NCBI GenBank assembly: GCA_001800185.1
Contig: MGUX01000024.1
Span: 1 to 5,490 of the forward strand
Length of the DNA: 5,490 nucleotides
Origin: Elusimicrobia bacterium RIFCSPLOWO2_12_FULL_59_9
Lineage (GTDB): Bacteria; Elusimicrobiota; Elusimicrobia; O2-12-FULL-59-9
Direction: 5' to 3'
Positions 1 through 5,490 of this stretch are shown here, one piece after another. The notes beneath the pieces are model-generated. The model ran no database searches, had not been told where the DNA came from, and worked only from the letters and a program-made list of their open reading frames with translations. The position numbers and the translations under genes were made by a program. Numbering within the stretch: position 1 is the first letter of the stretch; the number at the start of each line of letters is the position of its first letter.

Positions 1-463
1 AGTCCAGGCGGACGCGGCGTCGGTCCTTCCGCTTTTTGCGGAGCACCGCGGCGTTTTTGAGCACCCCTTGATCTCCGCCTCCGACAAGGTTCAATTGCTC
101 GGCGATTTGCTGCGCGGCCGTGTGGAGCCCATCCTCATCGATTGGCTGAATTTGCTCATCCTCAAGAAACGCATCCGGCTGCTGCCCCTGATGGTCGAGC
201 AGCTTGCGCGCATCGCCGACCACGAATCGGGCACGGTCCGCGCTTTGGTGCGCACGGCCGGGCGTTTGAGCGCCGGATTTATCGCCCGGATTCAGGAAAG
301 TTTGGACCGTTTTTCGGGCAAAAAGGTGGTTTTGGAAATCCGCGAGAGCCGGGAACTCATCAGCGGCATTTCCGTCCGCATGGGCGACTGGGTCATGGAC
401 GCCAGCGCCCGCGCTTATTTGGAGCAGCTCAAGCTGGATTTTTCAAAGACGAAAAATAATTAG
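1..463 (+). CDS. atpH: F1Fo ATP synthase delta subunit (OSCP family), 3' part only
   Basis: The first full codon is at position 2 and the frame is open from the window edge to a TAG stop at 461-463, giving 153 visible residues; the true start lies upstream. Delta is the peripheral-stalk subunit that ties the b subunits to the top of the alpha3beta3 head. The visible part matches the C-terminal half of the family: the helical segment DWLNLLILKKRIRLLPLMVE, the stretch ESGTVRALVRTAGRLS (usual form: a small-residue 'sA..Ls' motif), and the terminal signature ELISGISVRMGDWVMDASARAYLEQL, which corresponds to the family's LIGGxxxRxGdxxxDxSxxxxLxxL. The usual LIGG reads LISG here and DGS reads DAS, both mild changes. 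It lies 18 nt before atpA, the standard order. Whether the N-terminal half is normal, or fused to a b subunit as in some lineages, cannot be seen. Confidence 0.93.
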   Translation, partial: VQADAASVLPLFAEHRGVFEHPLISASDKVQLLGDLLRGRVEPILIDWLNLLILKKRIRLLPLMVEQLARIADHESGTVRALVRTAGRLSAGFIARIQESLDRFSGKKVVLEIRESRELISGISVRMGDWVMDASARAYLEQLKLDFSKTKNN

Positions 464-468
464 TTTTG

Positions 469-474
469 AAGGAG
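469..474 (+). promoter_or_regulatory. Ribosome binding site of atpA
   Basis: AAGGAG lies 7 nt before the ATG at 482, in the 18-nt gap after atpH. This is a strong Shine-Dalgarno match with good spacing and fixes the atpA start. Confidence 0.85.
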
Positions 475-481
475 CGACCGC

Positions 482-1990
482 ATGGCCATTAAACCTGAAG
501 AGATTACCAGCGTCCTGAAAAGCAAGATCCAAAAATATGAGCCCGTCATGGAGCTTAAGGAGGTCGGTTATGTGCTTCAGGTCGGCGACGGCATCGCCCG
601 GGTCTACGGGATGGAAAACGCGCTGGCCGGAGAGCTCCTGGAGTTTCCCAATAAAGTTTACGGGATGGTCTTGAATTTGGAGCGCGAGAACGTCGGCTGC
701 GTGCTTTTCGGCGAAGACCGGGAAATCAAAGAGGGAGATGCCGTCCGGCGCACCGGAAGGGTGATGGAAGTCCCCACCGGAGAGGCGCTGCTGGGCAGGG
801 TCGTCAACGCCATCGGACAGCCCATAGACGGAAAGGGCGATATCGCGGCCGCCGGCCGCCGCCCGGTGGAGGTCATCGCGCCGCGCGTCTTGGAGCGCCA
901 GCCGGTCAGAGAGCCGCTTCAAACCGGCATCAAAGCCATCGATTCCATGATTCCCATCGGCCGCGGGCAGCGGGAGCTCATCATCGGGGACCGTCAAACC
1001 GGGAAAACCGCCATCGCCATCGACACGATCATCAATCAGAAGCGCCAGCCCAACCGGCCGGTCTGCATTTACGTGGCCATCGGGCAGAAACAGTCGACCG
1101 TGGCGCATGTGGTGCGCACCTTGGAGGAGCACGGCGCGATGGAGTACTCGATCGTGGTCGCGGCCACGGCCAGCGAGCCTGCGCCTCTGCTTTATCTGGC
1201 CCCTTATTCCGGCTGCGCCATGGGAGAGGAATTCCTTTGGCAGGGCAAGCATGTGCTCATCATCTATGACGATTTATCCAAACATGCCCAGTCTTACCGC
1301 CAGATGTCGCTTTTGCTGCGCCGCCCTCCGGGCCGGGAAGCCTATCCCGGCGACGTGTTTTATCTCCATTCCCGGCTTCTGGAGCGGGCTTGCAAGCTCT
1401 CCGATAAAAACGGCGGCGGTTCGCTGACGGCTCTGCCGATCATCGAAACCCAGGCGGGAGACGTCTCCGCCTACATTCCGACCAACGTCATTTCTATCAC
1501 CGATGGGCAGATTTATCTGGAATCGGGCCTCTTTTATTCCGGCATCCGCCCGGCGGTCAACGTCGGGCTCTCGGTCTCCCGCGTGGGCGGGGCGGCGCAG
1601 TGCAAGGGCATGCGCAGCGTCGCGGGCCGTCTGCGGCTGGATTTGGCGCAGTTCAACGAACTCGCCGCTTTCGCCCAGTTCGGGTCCGATTTGGATAAGT
1701 CAAGCCAGCAGCAATTGACCCGGGGACAGAGGATGGTCGAAATACTCAAGCAGGGACAGTATGTCCCGCTGCCGGTGGAAGATCAAATCCTGATCATCTT
1801 CGCCGGAATCGGCGGTTTCTTGGATGATCTGACCTCCGAGGCGGTGGCGCGATTCGAATCGGGGCTGGTCCGCTATATAAAGGAAAAGCGCGCGGACCTC
1901 TACCGGCAATTGGCCGCCGGCAAGATTGAGGCGCAGCTCAAAGATGCTCTGACGGCCGCCGTCGGCGAATTTAAAGGGACGTTTAAATAG
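482..1990 (+). CDS. atpA: F1Fo ATP synthase alpha subunit
   Basis: Complete 502-residue protein, the usual length for bacterial alpha (about 500-515). Alpha forms the non-catalytic positions of the alpha3beta3 head and helps complete the catalytic sites at the interface with beta. The N-terminal beta-barrel domain (about 25-95) contains VGDGIARVYGMENALAGELL. The nucleotide-binding domain (about 96-375) has the P-loop GDRQTGKT at 169-176 (Lys175), the IYDDLSKHA segment at 261-269 and PGDVFYLHSRLLERA at 289-303. The motif VGLSVSRVGG at 361-370 supplies the conserved arginine (Arg367) that reaches into the neighbouring beta catalytic site. The C-terminal helical domain (about 376-502) is complete. 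The start is supported by the Shine-Dalgarno site and by the family-typical opening (MAIKPEEITSVLKSKI). All diagnostic residues are intact, so this looks functional. The next gene, 22 nt downstream, is not the usual gamma subunit but an epimerase. Confidence 0.98.
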   Translation: MAIKPEEITSVLKSKIQKYEPVMELKEVGYVLQVGDGIARVYGMENALAGELLEFPNKVYGMVLNLERENVGCVLFGEDREIKEGDAVRRTGRVMEVPTGEALLGRVVNAIGQPIDGKGDIAAAGRRPVEVIAPRVLERQPVREPLQTGIKAIDSMIPIGRGQRELIIGDRQTGKTAIAIDTIINQKRQPNRPVCIYVAIGQKQSTVAHVVRTLEEHGAMEYSIVVAATASEPAPLLYLAPYSGCAMGEEFLWQGKHVLIIYDDLSKHAQSYRQMSLLLRRPPGREAYPGDVFYLHSRLLERACKLSDKNGGGSLTALPIIETQAGDVSAYIPTNVISITDGQIYLESGLFYSGIRPAVNVGLSVSRVGGAAQCKGMRSVAGRLRLDLAQFNELAAFAQFGSDLDKSSQQQLTRGQRMVEILKQGQYVPLPVEDQILIIFAGIGGFLDDLTSEAVARFESGLVRYIKEKRADLYRQLAAGKIEAQLKDALTAAVGEFKGTFK

Positions 1991-1996
1991 AGGCAA

Positions 1997-2002
1997 AAGG
2001 GG
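1997..2002 (+). promoter_or_regulatory. Ribosome binding site of the epimerase gene
   Basis: A purine-rich run AAGGGG, continuing as GGTGG, ends 7-10 nt before the ATG at 2013. An ATG at 2006 is out of frame with the epimerase and too close to the site, so 2013 is the chosen start; it also places the Rossmann glycine motif at residue 7, as the family expects. Confidence 0.6.
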
Positions 2003-2012
2003 TGGATGTTTT

Positions 2013-2930
2013 ATGAGAATTCTTGTCACCGGCGGCGCCGGATTTATCGGCTCCAATCTTGCCGTGGATTTGGCCCGCTCCGGCCATGAGGTGGTCGTTC
2101 TCGACAACTTCAGCTCGGGGCATTTCGACAACCTGAAGGATTTTCCCGGCGACGTAGTGGCGGCGGACGTGGCGGAAAATCAATGGTTTGCGGCGGTGGG
2201 AAAAGTGGGGGCCGTTTTTCACGAGGCCGCCATCACCGATACGACGGTGCTCGACCAGAAGCGGATGATGGAGGTCAACGTGGAGGGCTTTAGGCGCGTG
2301 CTTGAGTTCGCGCTCAAATATAAAGTTCCGCGGGTAGTGTACGCCTCCTCGGCCGGGGTTTACGGCAACGGCCCGCGCCCGATGAAGGAAACCCAGGCCC
2401 CGGCCCCCAATAATATTTACGCCTTCTCCAAGAAGGTGATGGACCAGACGGCCGCCTGCTTCGTGAAACGCCACCCCCGCATGAAGCTCATCGGCCTTCG
2501 CTACTTCAACGTCTATGGGCCGCGCGAAAACCACAAAGGCGGCGCCGCCAGCATGATTTGGCAGTTGGCCGAGCAAATGCGCTCCGGAAAGCGTCCCAGG
2601 GTATTTAAGTACGGGGAGCAGTACCGGGATTTCATCCATGTCAAGGACGTGGTCAAGGCCAATCTGTGCGCGCTCAACGGCAAGAAGAGCGCCATCGTCA
2701 ATGTGTGCACCGGCCAGGGCGCCAGTTTTAACCGGATTATCGAGATTTTAAACGGCGTTTTCGGCTTCTCCCTGGCGCCGGATTACTTCGACAATCCCTA
2801 CGGGTTTTATCAGGATGAAACGCTCGGCGATCCGGTCGCCGCGAAGCTGCTGCTCAATTTTCAGGCCGACCTCAATATCGAGCGCGGGATAGAAAGTTAT
2901 ATAGGAGCGCAGCATGGCGTCCCTGCGTGA
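2013..2930 (+). CDS. hldD: ADP-L-glycero-D-manno-heptose 6-epimerase-like extended SDR
   Basis: A 305-residue NAD(P)-dependent epimerase of the extended short-chain dehydrogenase family. HldD converts ADP-D-glycero- to ADP-L-glycero-beta-D-manno-heptose in the cytoplasm for the LPS inner core. The Rossmann motif TGGAGFIG is at 6-13, with Asp31-Asn32 after the second strand (E. coli HldD also has DN there). FHEAAITDTT at 69-78 is followed by MMEVN at 85-89, close to the HldD pattern FHEGAxxxTT...MM. The catalytic Ser is at 112/113 (YASSAGVYG) and the YxxxK motif is Tyr136/Lys140. RYFNVYGPRENHKG at 163-176 carries HKG, whose Lys175 corresponds to the second catalytic lysine proposed for E. coli HldD (Lys178). 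YRDFIHVKDV is at 204-213, and the C-terminal half forms the sugar-binding domain. The gene sits between atpA (22 nt upstream) and atpG (17-nt overlap), an unusual place. The exact substrate is inferred; another NDP-sugar epimerase remains possible. Confidence 0.82.
   Translation: MRILVTGGAGFIGSNLAVDLARSGHEVVVLDNFSSGHFDNLKDFPGDVVAADVAENQWFAAVGKVGAVFHEAAITDTTVLDQKRMMEVNVEGFRRVLEFALKYKVPRVVYASSAGVYGNGPRPMKETQAPAPNNIYAFSKKVMDQTAACFVKRHPRMKLIGLRYFNVYGPRENHKGGAASMIWQLAEQMRSGKRPRVFKYGEQYRDFIHVKDVVKANLCALNGKKSAIVNVCTGQGASFNRIIEILNGVFGFSLAPDYFDNPYGFYQDETLGDPVAAKLLLNFQADLNIERGIESYIGAQHGVPA
2903..2907 (+). promoter_or_regulatory. Ribosome binding site of atpG inside the epimerase gene
   Basis: AGGAG lies 6 nt before the ATG at 2914 and falls within the last codons of the epimerase gene. 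Ribosomes finishing the epimerase would pass over it, which suggests translational coupling. Confidence 0.75.
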
Positions 2931-3819
2931 GTGGCGTCGAAAAATAAAATCCGTCAAATCCACGCAGCAGATCACGCGCGCCATGAAAATGGTGGCGGCG
3001 GCGCGCATGCGCAAAGCCCAGCAGTCCATATTATCCTCCCGGCCGTTTGCCGCGCGCATGGAAAAGATGGTGATGGATCTGAGCTTCGCGGAAAAGCGGG
3101 CGCGGGAGCTTTCGGGACGGGCGGGGCAGGTGCATCCGTTTTTCGAGCGCTCCAGCTCCGGGCATGAGGGCCTTTTGCTCATCGCCTCCGACAAGGGGTT
3201 ATGCGGAGGCTTCAACGCCAACCTGCTCCGGGAAGCTCTGGGCTGGCTCCGGAAAAATTCCGGCAAAAAGATTTACGCGGCCGTGGTGGGGAAAAAGGGG
3301 GCGAATTTTTTAAGCCGCTATTTCGGGGGCGACCCGGATTTCAAAATTATCTCACAGGTGGTCGACATTTTTCCGAAGGCGGGCTTCGTGCACGCGGAGT
3401 TGTTGGGGCGCGCTCTGACGGAGTGTTATGAGAAGGCCCCGCTGAGCTCCGTGACCGTGATTTACAACGAGTTTAAATCGGCCGTGCAGCAGCGGGTGGT
3501 GAGCGCCGAGATTTTGCCCATGCTGCCGCCCGCCTCCGCCGATTGCGGGCGAGTTTTTCAGGAATTTTCCTTTGAGCCGGACCGGACGCAGCTCATCAAT
3601 TCGCTTCTGCCCCGGTATTTCAAGGCGCAGCTTTTCCGGTTTTTGCTCGAATCCCAAGCCGCGGAACTCGCCGCGCGCATGAACGCCATGGATGCGGCCA
3701 CCAAAAATGCCGATGATTTGATCGAGACTTTGACGCTCAGGCTTAACCAAACCCGCCAGGCCATCATCACCCGGGAGATCGCGGAGTTGGTCGGCGGCGC
3801 GGAGGCGTTGGCGAGTTAA
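2914..3819 (+). CDS. atpG: F1Fo ATP synthase gamma subunit
   Basis: Complete 301-residue gamma subunit, slightly longer than the common 285-295. Gamma is the central rotor shaft that couples proton (or sodium) flow through Fo to catalysis in the alpha3beta3 head. The N-terminal coiled-coil helix (about 1-60) carries the signature RRKIKSVKSTQQITRAMKMVAAARMRKAQ. The central Rossmann-like domain has LLLIASDKGLCGGFNANLL at 87-105, with the hallmark SDKGLCGG. The long C-terminal helix (about 244-297) includes ESQAAELAARMNAMDAATKNADDLI and ends ITREIAELVGGAEAL, the family's usual finish. The start is fixed by the AGGAG site and the family-typical MASLREWRRKI. Its first 17 nt overlap the end of the epimerase gene in another frame. 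The usual downstream neighbour atpD is displaced by two PilZ genes. A cysteine-containing loop near 211 and general length differences lie in the variable central domain and do not suggest loss of function. Confidence 0.97.
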   Translation: MASLREWRRKIKSVKSTQQITRAMKMVAAARMRKAQQSILSSRPFAARMEKMVMDLSFAEKRARELSGRAGQVHPFFERSSSGHEGLLLIASDKGLCGGFNANLLREALGWLRKNSGKKIYAAVVGKKGANFLSRYFGGDPDFKIISQVVDIFPKAGFVHAELLGRALTECYEKAPLSSVTVIYNEFKSAVQQRVVSAEILPMLPPASADCGRVFQEFSFEPDRTQLINSLLPRYFKAQLFRFLLESQAAELAARMNAMDAATKNADDLIETLTLRLNQTRQAIITREIAELVGGAEALAS

Positions 3820-3822
3820 TCC

Positions 3823-3829
3823 GAGGAGG
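3823..3829 (+). promoter_or_regulatory. Ribosome binding site of the first PilZ gene
   Basis: GAGGAGG lies 8 nt before the ATG at 3838, in the 18-nt gap after the atpG stop. It is a near-perfect Shine-Dalgarno site, so this inserted gene is expected to be well translated from the atp transcript. Confidence 0.85.
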
Positions 3830-3837
3830 CTCCGTCT

Positions 3838-4176
3838 ATGGCTGCAACAAAGCGTGAAAAAAGACAGTTTCCGCGGTTTCCGGTGGCGCTGACCTTCGAT
3901 GCCCATAATTTGGGCGCCCCTTTGACCAAATGCAAGGCGGTCATCACCGACCTATCGGTGAGCGGGATGGCCTTCGAGTCGGACGCGGTTTTGGAGGAGG
4001 GAACGGCCCTTCACCTGACCGTCAAAATTCCTTTTGAAATCCGGGGACTCGTGCGCCATATCAGCAAGCAGGGCAATCTGCACCGCTATGGGCTCCGCTT
4101 TCATAAATTCGGCTTTCCGGGAACTCCCGGCAAGATTCCCGACAAATTCATCCCGGCCACGGTGCGAAAAAAATGA
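3838..4176 (+). CDS. Single-domain PilZ protein, probable c-di-GMP receptor (first of tandem pair)
   Basis: A 112-residue protein that is essentially one PilZ domain, a small beta-barrel that binds the second messenger cyclic di-GMP. Both ligand motifs are present: RQFPR at 9-13 (RxxxR) and DLSVSG at 38-43 (DxSxxG). The barrel continues with FESDAVLEEGTALHLTVKIPF and closes with RYGLRFHKFG at 83-92; a short basic tail ends in RKK. No signal peptide, membrane segment or output domain is visible, so it should be a cytoplasmic adaptor acting through a partner protein. It starts 18 nt after atpG behind a strong ribosome site and ends in a 4-nt ATGA overlap with a paralogous PilZ gene. The two align over the barrel, for example FESDAVLEEG with FESEAPLKKG, and so look like a tandem duplication. 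The partner is unknown; ATP synthase, type IV pilus or surface-glycan machinery are possibilities that the sequence does not decide. Confidence 0.85.
   Translation: MAATKREKRQFPRFPVALTFDAHNLGAPLTKCKAVITDLSVSGMAFESDAVLEEGTALHLTVKIPFEIRGLVRHISKQGNLHRYGLRFHKFGFPGTPGKIPDKFIPATVRKK
4167..4176 (+). other. Slippery A7 run at stop-start junction of the two PilZ genes
   Basis: Seven adenines (4167-4173) end the first PilZ gene. In its reading frame they read A_AAA_AAA followed at once by the TGA stop (4174-4176). This is a canonical -1 slippery heptamer. After a -1 slip the next codon is the ATG at 4173, exactly the frame and start of the second PilZ gene. Unslipped, the same bases form an ATGA stop-start overlap for reinitiation. 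No obvious stimulatory hairpin or upstream Shine-Dalgarno-like element is visible by eye, so coupling is certain in layout but frameshifting is only possible. Confidence 0.5.
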
Positions 4177-4514
4177 CGGCGGAAAGGCGGCGGCGTTTTA
4201 GAATCCCGACGAACGTTTTATTCAGCTTCCAATCGGAGGCGGATAGAAACGAAGTCGCCCGCGGCTGCATGCTCAATCTGAGCGCGTCGGGAGCCGCTTT
4301 TGAGAGCGAGGCGCCTTTAAAAAAGGGCCAGAAACTGTTTTTGGAGCTGCAGGTGCCGGTCCGGTTTGAGGCGCATGTGGTGCGCGCCCAGGCGGACGGA
4401 AAAAGGGCCAATTATGGGGTCCGCTTTGAAAAAATGGGAATTTTGCGCCGTTGGCTGCTGAGCCACTACGTCAAGCGCGCGTTGATGGGGGAAATCGTCG
4501 AGTACCGGCGTTGA
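4173..4514 (+). CDS. Single-domain PilZ protein, probable c-di-GMP receptor (second of tandem pair)
   Basis: A 113-residue PilZ-domain protein. The arginine motif lies in an arginine-rich start (RRRRFR at 5-10, with Arg6 and Arg10 giving RxxxR), and NLSASG at 35-40 gives NxSxxG; these are the two c-di-GMP contacts of the family. The barrel continues with FESEAPLKKGQKLFLELQVPV and ends with NYGVRFEKMG at 80-89. A C-terminal helical tail, LRRWLLSHYVKRALMGEIVEY, differs from the proline-rich end of the first copy. No membrane segment or output domain is seen. There is no Shine-Dalgarno site before its ATG, which overlaps the upstream stop as ATGA, so translation probably depends on coupling to the first gene or on slippage on the A7 run. 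The fixed pairing suggests the two act as a heterodimer or as a two-domain unit. The molecular partner cannot be told from the sequence. Confidence 0.85.
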   Translation: MTAERRRRFRIPTNVLFSFQSEADRNEVARGCMLNLSASGAAFESEAPLKKGQKLFLELQVPVRFEAHVVRAQADGKRANYGVRFEKMGILRRWLLSHYVKRALMGEIVEYRR

Positions 4515-4579
4515 AGGGTCTTCAGGCAGCCGGCAAGGCCCGGTCGCGGCCGACGGCAAAATAAAGGAGCGATGGATTT
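4515..4579 (+). other. Short non-coding gap before atpD
   Basis: At 65 nt this is the largest gap in the window. Its first part is G+C-rich with several short GGCC/GCCG inverted pairs, but no long stem and no following T-run, so it does not look like an intrinsic terminator. No plausible -35/-10 pair is seen. It ends with the atpD ribosome site. An RNA element adjusting beta expression is possible but not supported. Confidence 0.5.
4563..4569 (+). promoter_or_regulatory. Ribosome binding site of atpD
   Basis: AAAGGAG lies 10 nt before the ATG at 4580. A nearer ATG at 4572 is out of frame and only 2 nt from the site, so 4580 is the start. The core GGAGCG is shared with the sites of atpA and atpG. 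Confidence 0.8.

Positions 4580-5490
<911 letters not shown>

Noticed and set aside
443..1252. A 269-codon open frame on the minus strand opposite the atpH end and atpA.
   Set aside because: It lies wholly against highly conserved ATP synthase coding sequence, and its translation is Asp/Gly/His/Arg-rich with no recognisable domain. This is typical of antisense shadows in G+C-rich genes.
1983..2639. A 218-codon minus-strand open frame opposite the epimerase gene.
   Set aside because: The plus-strand epimerase has clear family motifs across this stretch. The antisense product shows none, and its composition fits a shadow frame.
76..3196. A 14-nt exact repeat (CGCCTCCGACAAGG) at 76-89 in atpH and 3183-3196 in atpG.
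   Set aside because: Both encode Ala-Ser-Asp-Lys in frame, and in atpG this is part of the conserved SDKGLCGG motif. Shared codon preference explains it.
4320..4410. An 11-nt exact repeat (AAAAAGGGCCA) at 4320 and 4400 in the second PilZ gene.
   Set aside because: The copies are read in different frames and are short, with no further copies noticed. Chance is the simplest explanation.
4525..4560. G+C-rich inverted pairs before atpD as a possible terminator.
   Set aside because: The stems are about 4 bp and no T-run follows. Ending transcription here would cut off beta from its operon.
4511..4564. A 17-codon mini-frame from TTG 4511, overlapping the second PilZ stop and ending just before atpD, as a possible leader peptide.
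   Set aside because: It has no Shine-Dalgarno site, a weak start codon and no recognisable composition. Such a short frame is expected by chance.

Overview
This window is the middle of an F-type (F1Fo) ATP synthase operon, all on the + strand, running atpH (delta, 3' part) - atpA (alpha) - an NAD(P)-dependent sugar-nucleotide epimerase of the HldD/RfaD type - atpG (gamma) - two small PilZ-domain proteins in tandem - atpD (beta, 5' part). The standard bacterial order atpH-A-G-D is kept, but three non-ATPase genes sit inside it: one between alpha and gamma, and two between gamma and beta. Every gene has its own or an overlapping start signal, and the gaps are 18, 22, -17, 18, -4 and 65 nt. No terminator or convincing promoter is visible, so the whole stretch reads as one transcription unit.

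Layout: 1-463 C-terminal part of delta; 482-1990 complete alpha, 502 residues with intact P-loop and arginine finger; 2013-2930 epimerase, 305 residues with Rossmann motif, YxxxK and an HKG motif typical of ADP-heptose epimerases, its end overlapping the gamma start by 17 nt; 2914-3819 complete gamma, 301 residues; 3838-4176 and 4173-4514 two PilZ proteins of 112 and 113 residues, each with the RxxxR and (D/N)xSxxG c-di-GMP-binding motifs and joined by an ATGA stop-start overlap; 4515-4579 a short non-coding gap; 4580-5490 the first 303 residues of beta, including the P-loop and catalytic Glu. The c, a, b and N-terminal delta genes are presumably upstream, and epsilon (atpC) downstream, outside the window.

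The organism is a bacterium of moderately high G+C. It is probably diderm, because an ADP-heptose epimerase normally serves LPS core or another surface glycan. The phylum cannot be fixed from this window; an under-sampled diderm lineage (for example Elusimicrobiota or Omnitrophota) is only a guess.

How the genes may work together: alpha, beta, gamma and delta build the F1 motor and stator link. The epimerase and PilZ pair have no known role in ATP synthase. Their placement could reflect co-expression of envelope biogenesis and c-di-GMP sensing with energy metabolism, or direct c-di-GMP control of the motor; the latter is speculation. The most notable sequence detail is at the PilZ-PilZ junction, where an A7 run forms a perfect A_AAA_AAA slippery heptamer directly before the stop codon. 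A -1 shift there would fuse the two PilZ domains into one 225-residue protein.
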